A DNA stretch of 64,000 nucleotides from Angiostrongylus vasorum (lineage: Eukaryota > Nematoda > Chromadorea > Rhabditida > Metastrongylidae). The position numbers and the translations under genes were made by a program. The notes under the pieces are model-generated. The model was not told where the DNA came from. It ran no database searches and was given only the letters and a program-made list of their open reading frames with translations. Location: NCBI GenBank assembly GCA_018806985.1, contig JADANN010000402.1:248001-312000 (forward strand), in the 5' to 3' direction. Below, one piece after another: positions 21,996 through 32,300 of the stretch (position 1 is the stretch's first letter; every line of letters begins with the position of its first letter).

Positions 21996-22741
21996 GCCCC
22001 TAATTGTATAGCGCAGTAGCTCCTAATGTAGCTAACACGTGCATACATCGGTGTACTTAACGTTATATCTAATTTTAAATTGGCGATTATTTGCCCAAGT
22101 GGTTCAGTGTTGTGAATTAGTAGAACTTGCGAGCCGTTGTAGTGCCTCCGTCGTTGTTCGATAACCTTATGCATCTTTAAGAAAAAACAGAAGAACTGGA
22201 GTTTACGACTCCAACATATTTTGAGCATCCCTTGATTCTTGTACGGTCAAATTGTGCTGCGGTGTTTTAGGCTGCGCTACATTGTCAGCTTACCGTTTCG
22301 ACGTACCGTGCCGGCAGCAGCATTTGTCACCGTTCTTTGGATAACAACTTACAACATTGGTGTCCGGTAAGTAAATAAGTTTGTGCAGCTCTTTCATGAG
22401 CACTGTTATGCGTATTTGCTTAGATGACTCGTGTTCACACATCATGGCAGTCCCAGAAATTCTATCAGTTTGCATCAAACGACTATCATCTATGGTTTCC
22501 CTCTGGGCTTCAAGAATCTGAGCTTTAATTCCACGTTTAAATAGTTATCCTTGTAGGTTACTTTGATCTTCTGATGCATTCGGCAGCTTTTCAGAGGCCA
22601 GATATTGTTATATCCTATCTTAGTATATCCTATTGTCAAGATATAAGATCCAACGTATGAAAATTTTCCGACTTATCATCTGAAAACATCATTCGAATGC
22701 ACCGTGTATCGTACCATAATTTCTCGATATTGTTGGATTAC

Positions 22742-23015
22742 TACCATATCGCGAGTTGCACAGTGGTCGGAGGTGCGCTGCTATACATATGGGACCTATT
22801 TCCGCGCCCCAGGCTGATCAAGCCCTCCATTCCTCCAGGGTCGGCAAATTGGTACAGTGCTTGTTTGCGAGGATAGCAGCACTGGGTCGACACATCGTTA
22901 GGCCACCGCCAGGCATTGTAAAGGCCTGCATTCAGTCATCTCCAAACGATGCTTAGTGAAGTCGAATGCATGGGGCATCTCCGAGAGATTGATCAAAGCC
23001 GATAGCTTCATTCTT
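22742..23015 (+). repeat. SINE-A, present in copy 1 only
   Basis: The head GCGAGTTGCACAGTGGTCGG and the tail AGAGATTGATCAAAGCCGAT mark a full copy. Copy 2 lacks it because about 0.8 kb (roughly 22743-23580) is missing there. Confidence 0.8.
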
Positions 23016-23449
23016 TTCTTTAATCACCACATCTCTCTCTTGTATATTACAGAGGAGAGGGAACTTTTGAATCGAATATCAAATCAGCAAGATCGTTGCA
23101 GGCTTTTATTAGCGGTTTCCAGTTTCCTGTGCCAGTGGTTGGATTACACTGAGTTTCATCGAGCTGTTGTAGAAATTCGTTTGAACACCAAAATTTTTGA
23201 AACGTGGTAAAGAATGGAATGGAAAGAAAAGTTGTTTATGCGAATAATAACTGCACTTTAAGATCGTTGATTTTTTGGGGATTATACAGATATGATGTAT
23301 TTTTAAGGAATATAATCACTGGAATTCTTATTTTGTCCATTTAAAATTAGTGTATAGTCTTAGAGCAGTATAGCGGTCTCATCCACAAGTTTCTGGTATG
23401 CAGTAAATCTGCATATGCGAATGTCTCGAAGTAATATTTTTACGTGAAC

Positions 23450-23825
23450 ATTGCACGACTCGTACGCACTGGTTGTGCGCTCCCCACCACAATCTCCATT
23501 TTTCGGAGTTTTGCTGGTTTAGCCATGGTGTTTTCCTGGAGTCCCGATGTCAGCCTAGCCAAAGTCTGCCCCAGGTCTTCATCACAGGCATTCTCCGCCT
23601 TTGTGGATCGGAAGGAGATTTGCCACAATGCGACTAGTTTGATACCAAGATGGTGGTTGGTCCCGGTATTGGTTTACTATTAGCTGGGCTTCCTGATGGA
23701 GGCGTCGTACTTTCTCAGTATAGGGAGACCTTGCCGAGGGAAGAATCCCTTGCTGTACATCGCAGCCCCACACCATGGAACACCTCCCAGCCACGATGAG
23801 GCGGTAAACTATTGGGAGGAATATC
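23450..23825 (-). repeat. Repeat B (copy 1), minus strand
   Basis: CTCCATTTTTCGGAGTTTTG, GGAGTCCCGATGTCAGCC and CTCCCAGCCACGATGAGGCG are present in order. In copy 2 only the right two thirds survive (41487-41725). Confidence 0.85.
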
Positions 23826-24257
23826 TATCATAGCAAGTGCTTCGTAACAGTTTTAAATATGCAGTGTAATCTTTCAGAAAAATAAAGCTGGAATCTACTT
23901 TAGAGCTTAAAGTGATAGCCTAAAGGTTTTGGTTAAAGGGAAACCGGATTCCAAATGAATTATATTTTATTTTAATCACAGTAATGCTGAGATATTTGCA
24001 ATAATCAGACCCCTAGCCAGATTCATTGTATTTCACGCATTATCCTGCCATGAAGAAATTATAGGCAGTAAAAGAGAAAGCCATATGTAATCTTATATTT
24101 AAATTTCGGTTGAATTCTTTAGGAAACAGGATACGTAGACAAAGGATTATCACTTTAGGTTTCGGAAATGTTGTAGGTGTTTTGGAGACTTTGAAAAATA
24201 TCTGATTATTTCTTGTCATATTATTTCTTTATGTATGCAGCAATGGGGAAGGATAAA

Positions 24258-24500
24258 TGGTAATGCTGTCGGCATTGATCTATCCCTGAGGGATGCGCCG
24301 TGCTTTCAACTACATTAAGCATCGTTTGGAGGTGATCAAATGCATATCTGGCCTTTACAATGACTCGCGCTGGCTCACCGATGTATTGGGCCAGTGCTAC
24401 TATCCTTTCCGGTGGGTTGGAGGGCGTGGCGGGCCTTGGGCGGTGGGATAGATCCTGAGTGTGTTGCAGGGCGCCTCCGACCACTGCGCGACACCCACCT
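24258..24500 (-). repeat. SINE-A, minus strand (copy 1)
   Basis: CGGCATTGATCTATCCCTGA, CTTTACAATGACTCGCGC and CGCCTCCGACCACTGCGCGA (tRNA-like head in reverse) mark the element. The partner is at about 42158-42400. Confidence 0.85.
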
Positions 24501-24725
24501 ACGCAGTAATATCCTTCTCACTATTGTACCTCTCAAGCTTCTGCTTTGCGCAGTCGGTATGCTGGGATTAAACCAAAAATCAAAAGAAAGGTGATTGTTG
24601 GTAAGACGGTGATTAAGGATGCCGGTGTGCCCGAAGACATGCAATAAAAACGCCATTGACTGCGCAACGGAAACACTTAAGAAGTACAATATCCGAATAT
24701 TATTACATCTTTCGCAAGAACACAA

Positions 24726-25031
24726 TTGTATTCATTTTTTGTTTTTAATTTTGAGAATGTGGAAAGGAGCCGATCACCCGGTCAATCGCTTTCAATGGCG
24801 AAGAATGGAGAGGGCGGGAACATTGCCATACGAGTTGCTTCAGAAGAAGAAGACTGTTTTGGATTACCACAAGTCAAGACTCTTCAATCAGGACAGTGTC
24901 CGTGTTTCAGTGGAATTCTGAACTCGTATTTAATGTTTTTCATGTTTCTGAATTCTGCTGTATGTGTTTATAGACTAGTCCTATTTGTACGTAGTCAAGG
25001 GGCCGTGTGCAAATGTGACCATTTCCTTTAA
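24726..25031 (+). CDS. Two overlapping open frames of unknown function
   Basis: Two plus frames overlap after a TTTTTAATTTTGAG stretch. One starts at ATG 24757 (MWKGADHPVNRFQWRRMERA..., ending SVRVSVEF). The other reads VERSRSPGQSLSMAKNGEGG... and ends in a hydrophobic run. Copy 2 holds both intact (42515-42927), but the copies are too similar for that to show selection. I do not recognise either. Confidence 0.2.
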   Translation: MYSFFVFNFENVERSRSPGQSLSMAKNGEGGNIAIRVASEEEDCFGLPQVKTLQSGQCPCFSGILNSYLMFFMFLNSAVCVYRLVLFVRSQGAVCKCDHFL

Positions 25032-25401
25032 GAGGGACATATAGGCCTCATGCTCTTAACCTTTTTTCTAAATTAGCATTATGAATGGATCTGAGCAGTT
25101 GCGAAAATCATTTTGTCGAGTCTAATCTATTTTCTCACCCTTTTTTCTTGGAACATTTTGAAACCCAGTGTAGATTTCTCAGTCGATTTCGTTGCTCCTT
25201 TGTTAATGTTTTTTACTTGTGACAGTTATCGTTCAGTTTGATTTCATCTTTTTAGGATTATCGTCTAATATGTGGGTGCTAAAAGTGAAGATTTCCTACT
25301 GTGCTAGTAATGACCTCGCTCTCATTTGATTCTTTTTTTTTACTACACTGGTTTGGTATTTGCGATGAGCATCATATTATTACCTACGTGGATATTTCTA
25401 T

Positions 25402-25770
25402 GGCTAGTATTCACTGGTTGTGCGGGCCCCCAGCATAGTTTCCACTGTTTCGGAGTTTGCAGGTTTAGCTATCGTGGTTCCCTGGAGTGCCGAGGTCGAC
25501 CAGGGCAACGTGTGTTCCAGGTCGTCACCACCACACGTAGTCGCAGCTCTTGTAGATCAGAGGGAGATTTTCCACCATGCGACTAGTTTGATACCAGGAT
25601 GGTGTTGGATCCTTCTATTGGTTTACTCTGAGCTGGGTTCCCTGATGGGAACGGCGGACTCCTTTTCAGCTTGGTAGAGCCTGCTTGGGAAAATTCCCAC
25701 GCTGTACGTGGTAGGCCGACACCTAGGGACCCTTTCCAGCCACGATGAGGCGGTATACTGTTAGGGAGGA
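25402..25770 (-). repeat. Repeat B spanning the right edge of copy 1
   Basis: Full element: GTGCGGGCCCCCAGCATAG, CGGAGTTTGCAGGTTTAGC, AGGGAGATTTTCCACCATG, CCAGCCACGATGAGGCGG. Identity with copy 2 ends inside it at about 25525, so this is the right breakpoint of the shared segment. Confidence 0.8.
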
Positions 25771-26254
25771 TCATAATGCTATTTCTAAATAATTGAGAAG
25801 TTTGTGATTCCCAAAGTGTTAGGACGGTTTGTCACCATGGAAATGTGTTTTATTTTACTAGTATACCCGTTTTATATAGAAGAACGCCGCTGATTGATAC
25901 TAGCTCTTCATCGATGAAATGCTTCGATCCGTTCACTTCAAATCGGTGAAGAATCTGTGTGGTGGACAGCATTATTTACTTCGGTCTGAAGTTGTTGATG
26001 GTAAAGTGGTTGAAGTGTTCGCACTCTGAAGTTAAATGGACTATAAAGTTATTTAATAACGTGTTAATTTTTTCTGTTAGCACAACTCTTATAGTAACCG
26101 TGTGTATCATCTGTGGTCTTTTATCGGGATGGATCGTTGGCTCGAGCGTGCCCTTCGGATTCACCAAGCTTTCTACCCACTCACTCGGCATATTAATACC
26201 AGAGTTGTCTAGGATGATACAAACTTTAGTTTCTGAGACGAGCAACGTATTGTT
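25771..26254. other. Spacer between the two copies, no gene recognised
   Basis: The frames at 25959-26279 (plus) and 25976-26263 (minus) overlap on opposite strands and show no domain. This spacer has no equivalent after copy 2. Confidence 0.4.
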
Positions 26255-26470
26255 ACCGCACAATCACGACAAACAATAGACGTCCTGTATAAAAGAGCAT
26301 CGCAGGGTGAGGATGTTGCATTCGAGCTGTTCCACTGAAGAAGAACCGACTCGACACGATGACGGATACACCTTTTCGAGGATGTAAAGGACCGTGGACA
26401 CCGACTCGGATCAGCGACTCAGAGAATGACGAAGGCGTTAAAACGTTAGCCGAACATTCATAAACCATGT
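26255..26470. repeat. Repeat D at left edge of copy 2
   Basis: It is the counterpart of 8490-8700. The left half is diverged from it and the right half is nearly identical from about 26375 onward, as expected of a recombination junction inside the element. Confidence 0.55.
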
Positions 26471-26939
26471 GCTAGCTTGTCAAGGAAAGAATACGTGTTG
26501 ATATAACCAGTAGATATGTCATTATTTGTCATTTATCCGATTTTCAACATCCCTAGAGCGACAAAAAGAAGAGGAAAACAGCTGCGATCGTTTTCACCAT
26601 ATCTGTGGTTTCGTCACCAGCTCTATACATTCGCAGCAGCAGCTATTAGAAGAATTACCAGACATTTGTGAAGGGAACAAATCTCACTGTGTCTCTAACT
26701 AGGTAATACCATCGAACACTTTTACGTAAAGAAAGGGTGATGTGCACTTTCGTCCAGTTCAATAAAAAAGACTTCAATGCTTTCTGAAGCAGCTTAAGCT
26801 TCTCAAGCCAACTGGGGCAGCTATTTTGAACGAAAAATGTGAAATCTGATATCCCTAGTTGTTTTTAGCTCTCCTTCTTCAACCAGATTAACTCAGTCAG
26901 TCTGTGGAAATGAATCGCTATCAAAATCATGCTTGATAA

Positions 26940-27490
26940 TGTTAAGGATTCAGTTCGAAGGACTCTATGCAACGTCTGCTCATTTTTCATTCATCTTTGG
27001 AAGCTTTCTGTTCGAATATTTATTTTGGTTTTCAGCTCCATCACGTGGTTTATTTGTTCTAAGGTGTGACAAGTAAGTTGAGTTCCATATGGACTACAGC
27101 TGAATAGGTGGTGTTGTTAACAATATCTAGAAGCTTTGTAAAAAAGAAATGGTGGCCAGTAAAATTTTCTGTGTTGTACAGTGAGATGCCAATATGCCCA
27201 GTGTACACTTGAACAGCCGAGACAGCGAAAATGGAAAGTGTTCAAACCGTTCTTCCTCTGATGAGCCAATAATCTGGCAGAACACTAAGTGAGGATCAAT
27301 ACGGTCTTTGAAGTGGTCAAGACCTGATTAGTACCTGTAATGTCAAACACCCGAACAACTTTTAAAAGAATTCGTAATCAACCCGGAACTCTCATTACGC
27401 CTTCTGCCCCGCCCTCGTCCTATTCTTCTTCACCGTCTAGGGAATTATAAGATATCATTCCCACTAAAAACCCACAAGATGTCTTCATAC
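26940..27490. other. 0.54-kb segment present in copy 2 only
   Basis: Copy 1 reads straight through (about 9170) between GAATCGCTATC and CATGCTTCATGTGGCC. The extra DNA has no open frame of note, no terminal repeats I can see and no clear target-site duplication. It could be an insertion here or a deletion in copy 1. Confidence 0.6.
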
Positions 27491-27724
27491 ATGCTTCATG
27501 TGGCCAAGAAAACCGTTAAAAATGAGCGGACGCTCTAAAATCGCACATTTTTCTCTTTCTTCAAGCAACTGCGAGATGACATTGACTAACTCTGCTCAAG
27601 TTGAAAATTTCCTGCTTTAAAAATAGCTAATTATTCTTCTACTAAGTGCTGCATCGAATGCTTAGAGAAACAATGGGGGTTCGAGAGGTTTCGAATTCAT
27701 GTAGCTATCCTTCTTTCTCCTACC

Positions 27725-28475
27725 AACGGCTTGCCGCCTCATCGTGTCTATGAGGTGTACCTGGGTGTCGGGCTGCGAAGTACAACAGGGAGAATAACCC
27801 CCCCAGCGGGGTCTCCCAGGTTGAGAAGGAGCCCGGCGTTTCCATCAGGAATCTCAGCTAGGAGGAAAGCAAAGCCAGGATCCGCCATCGACCCATTGCC
27901 TGGAAGGGTATACTGATATACAATTTACTCGGCCAAACGGTTCAATAACACTTACAAAAAGACGGAAAACTCTATGATAATTACATGATCAGGAGCTTCT
28001 CGAAAAACTCACCGTTTTTTTACGTGACTTCCAATGAGAGGGATGAATGTCCGGAGGTCATACGCGACCTGAGCCCGTATGTTCGCATGAATTTCTGATG
28101 TGGGATGGTGCAGTCATCATCCATATGCGACTATAATCAGCTGTTTTAACCTTCCTCATTGAAAGTCACGTAAACAGCGGCCCTGGAGAAGGCGATACTG
28201 CCGAAACGTCAGCTACTTTTGTATTGTAATGTGTTTTTCTATGGAAGTAAATGTATGCTGTTTAACAACCGCGCGATTGCTGAACAAAAAACGAAGCATT
28301 CGTATTCCAATAGCGAGGTTAATAGAAAGTTGATCCTGGGTACCTGGGGCATACTTTGGCCAAGCTGACCTCAGGACTCCAGGGAACCACAACGGCTAAA
28401 CCAAGAAAACTCTGAAAAAAAGAAAATTGTGCTGAAACCCGCGTAACCAGTGAAGGCGGGTCATCCAAGTATCCA
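27725..28475 (+). repeat. Split repeat B (copy 2)
   Basis: It has the same architecture as 9415-10175, including the insert with repeat-C sequence. Confidence 0.65.
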
Positions 28476-29310
28476 AGGAATTATGCATTTACAAAGAGAG
28501 CTGCTGACGGGTGAACTGATTCCCTTTTGGAAACCGCCCTGCAATTCCACCTAGATATTCCACCTGACATGTCTGTATGTGTTTCCTTCCTTACATCAGT
28601 CGAGTAGAAAATCCCCCACTTATTCCCATTGCGTCTACTTTCGACTTAGATTAGTAATCCATACTGCTAAAAATCCACAAAGCACATTTTTCAATGCGGA
28701 AATGAGCAAGCCCTGTGATATGAGAATTCGGACGAGTTACCTCGATGCCTGCCACGGCTCGCCCGCGAAGGTCAAATTTCAAATTTGCAGCGATCGTTTT
28801 GACCGGTCAAACGATGTGGGAGCCTTTGTTGAATACTTGTTTTGGATCCTTTATGGCATCTTATAATAACTTATTTACACTTATTTGGTTACATTCCTAT
28901 AGCTTAATGTTTTCACAAGCCATGGTACGGAGCTAAATATAGTTGCTGTGTCCTTTTCCTTTGTGGTCCGGAGCTAAATGTAGTTCGTGTAGGTCGTGGT
29001 TAAATAACTCAAATGTTGCTTATTACTATAACAATTACTTAGGTACTACTATAAGAAAGAAAGGAGCTTAATATCATTCTTAAATCCTTCTGAGGTGCTA
29101 CGTAGATTTGCTGTCTTTGCTCGGTAACTCCGATGTGTCTATGCTGTGTCAGTACTACTCGTTCTTGTAGTACTGGCAAAGTCTGTTTAGAACCCAAAGT
29201 TGTTCTCCTTTTCTCTCGTCATGTATATTCTACATCATGTCTTTCAGCCATAGTTGTTCAACCGTGCAGGATGGCTTACGTTTCTGATAATTTTAGTTTT
29301 CACATTAGAT

Positions 29311-32300
29311 ATGGCTCGAAAACGAACAGAAAAGAAGGAGGGCAGTAAGAACACAGCAGATGACGGACAAGAGGACGAAAGTTGCATCAAGCCTCTTCAT
29401 AATGGTGATTGTGAGCTTGACTACAGGATCTTGCGCATTCCGTCACTGAGAATCCAAGAGGTGAATCGTTCCTAGTTTTGATGTTTTTTCTTAAACATCT
29501 GGTCGTAGGGGCGAGGTGAACTTATATTTCTTTTTATTATTTGTTACTTTGTTGGACTCATTTCCTTTTAGCCCAGGCATTCTGCAGTACACATGGGATT
29601 GTACCCAGCGCCCAAGCTCACCTCAACCTTCCATCCATCCGGGGTTGGCAAATTGGTACTAGAGTTGCCTGGGAGGATAGAAGCACTAGCTCGATACATT
29701 GGTACGCCACCGCGAGTCATTGTAATGGCCAACTATGCATTCACTTACCTCTGACGATGCTTAATGAAGTCGAATGCATGGCGCATCTCTCAAAGATTGA
29801 TGAACACCGAGAGATAAATCCTTTATTTTTGTCATGATCCATCCCGCAGAAGTCGATATTAGATAAGATTGCACATAGCGACGAAGACAAAGTAGTGTCG
29901 CTGTGATCCGGCTTTCATTAAACCTCGGTATAAATGGTCAATGCGCCTTATTTCATTTGTTTCAGATCATTGACCGAGGCGCTGTTGCCACGTTACCTGA
30001 TCTGGGCGAAACCTTTTCTTGTGCATCTGATTGGCTCCATGAGGAAAAGGCTAAAGCAGAGGAGTTGATTAGGAGGATGTAAGGATTCAGTGAATTGATT
30101 TGTAGAACTGTATCTTCATCTACCGAGAAAAACTGTAACAGCGTTGGAGCTAAAGCTGTGGGGAAAACTTCGCATCGTGGGAAGGCATTTGCTACCGTTC
30201 GAAAGACCGCGGAATATTATAGAAATAGTGTATCCTCGATTGAAATACGTGATATTTTCAGTGACATGTAAGTACTGCCTTTTTAGTTCTCCATATTTTT
30301 TGTTCAAACGTTAGCGTAGGTCTCAGACTCACGTTTTCTAGAAATGATGTCAACACAAAAACTGACGATGGCGACGTTAACAGTATGCGTGGGGTAAGCT
30401 GACATTGTTATTTTTTTATCAAAGGCGGTTGAAAATTCTCATAAAGAAAACCACATTGATTGAAATGGAGATCGAAAGGATTCTAGTTTCTCTAAATTGC
30501 CGAATTCCGGTACACCGTGCCTACAAGAAATGGGACCTATATCATGTTGCTGAGTCGCGCTGTTTCCGTTTCTTGACTTTTTTCTTCTCATGGTGATCTT
30601 GTGTCTTGAATTTCCTTTCTCCACAACAGAACTTTCAATCAGTTTCTCATTTGCTCACCAACGATTTCAGTGTTGATGAGAAGCTATCACTGAGCATTCC
30701 CGTATAAACAGGGACCTGTTATGCAGGAAGAATAGGTTGCTGTATTTCAGTATTTAGTTGCTTGTTATTGTATTCTTAGTAGGCAGCAAATGGGAAGTTA
30801 AAATTGTGATTTCAACTACAGTCTCAACTTAACTGGGTTCGTTGCCGATTCGTGCTCTGCAGAGCAATCCCGTCGGCGGATGATTGCTGAAGGCACTGGT
30901 AGATAGAAAAAACTAGCTGAGAGATAGGCGAAACGGTGGAACCGCATGGTGCGTTGGTAAACGCGTTAGCCCCCGGAAAGGGTAATAGCATGTTCAGTTC
31001 CCTTCGCAGACACCTGGCTTCCAGAGTTTTGCAAATGTCGTAGGCGTCATTGCGGTTGTTATATTTCACATAATACTCTACCGTGAAGATTTGTAGTAGG
31101 CAGCAAATAAAAAGTTTGGATTACTCCTATTTAGTTGTCTACTTGTACTGTTTGTATGCTGACTAGTTAGCTCGTCAGTACAACTTGTTGCACAAGAGAT
31201 AAATACACTCGCTACGTCCCAGTTCTACTTTCGGCTGGTCTAAAGCTGGTAACTTGTTAGTCACACTTGAAATGTTCTTTAGGGTAAGCACTAAGTGTAC
31301 AGTGCCAGCTTTCGGATGTATTCATTTCTGTATTTTTTATATGACCTGTCTTCACTTCTACTGTGCGGAGCCCAGCACTTCTCAGGTTCGATTCGTTTCC
31401 CTCGCATCCCTTATCTACGAAGATCTTTCAACCTTTACGTGTGGCTTCTGCTGGTGCCTGAAGATTTTAAGTTCACCTCGAATGTCGTAGAACGCTTGTC
31501 GAGTGGATTCTGTCTAGAGTCCTGAGGTAGACGAGTTGGAGCGTCCCACCTGGACTGCGGAGTGCTTCTTTCCTGGACAAGTCCAGCACCAGTTCCCCAA
31601 CCCTGGAGGGATGAGATGCTTGGTGAGGCCGGAGAGCGATCGAGCCATCACCATGCTCGAGATGGCTGACATCACTACCACGGTACTATCCGCCCTCTTT
31701 CGGATTGCTCAGACGTCAATACGCTTTACCTCGACTAACTAGTAATGTTGTATTCTTCGAATGCTCTTATTGAATTTATGTGCTGTAGTGAGCCATAGAT
31801 ACGGCCTCATTTATTATAGTAATAAAATATTTAATGTAGTGGAGTCAACATCTCAACGGTTTTCCATGGTCTTACCTGTGGAGCTTATAACTACCTATGT
31901 GTTCTTGACACTTGACGCTTGAATGGCCCGTCCTCGCTAGTTGTGCGGGCCCCCAGCATAATCACCGTTAGTCGGAGATTTGCTGGTTAAGCCATTGTGG
32001 ATTCCCTGGAATCCCGAGGTCAGCCTGCCCAAAGTCTGCCCCAGGTTTTCACCACCACAAGCAGTCGCAGTCCTTGTGGATCAGATGGAGATATGCCACC
32101 ATGCGACTAGTTTGATACCGGGACGGTGGTGGATCCTGGTATCTCTTTACTCATAGCTAGGCTTCCTGATATAAACGCCAGACCCCCCTTCTCAGCTTAG
32201 GATACTCTGCCAGAGAATGAACCCCGTTGCACATCGCATTCCGACACCTAGGAACACCTCCCAGCCACGATGAGGCGGTAAACCGTTGGGAGGACCTATG

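Larger units (their letters stand above)
8605..25525 (+). repeat. Tandem segmental duplication, copy 1 (17 kb, direct)
   Basis: The whole stretch recurs in the same order and orientation at about 26375-43422. Long runs of identity are broken by scattered substitutions and indels. The partner offset is 17,769 at the left edge, about 18,310 across 9.4-13.9 kb, about 19,100 across 14.2-20.1 kb, 18,702 across 21.7-22.5 kb and 17,896 across 24.6-25.3 kb. Each step marks an indel described separately. The content is an INCENP gene with its upstream region, introns full of repeats, and about 5.5 kb of downstream DNA. Confidence 0.95.

Noticed and set aside
23440..23794. Overlapping plus and minus frames with conserved-looking protein
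   Set aside because: The similarity to other frames in the window comes from the shared repeat B, whose members do not share one open frame.
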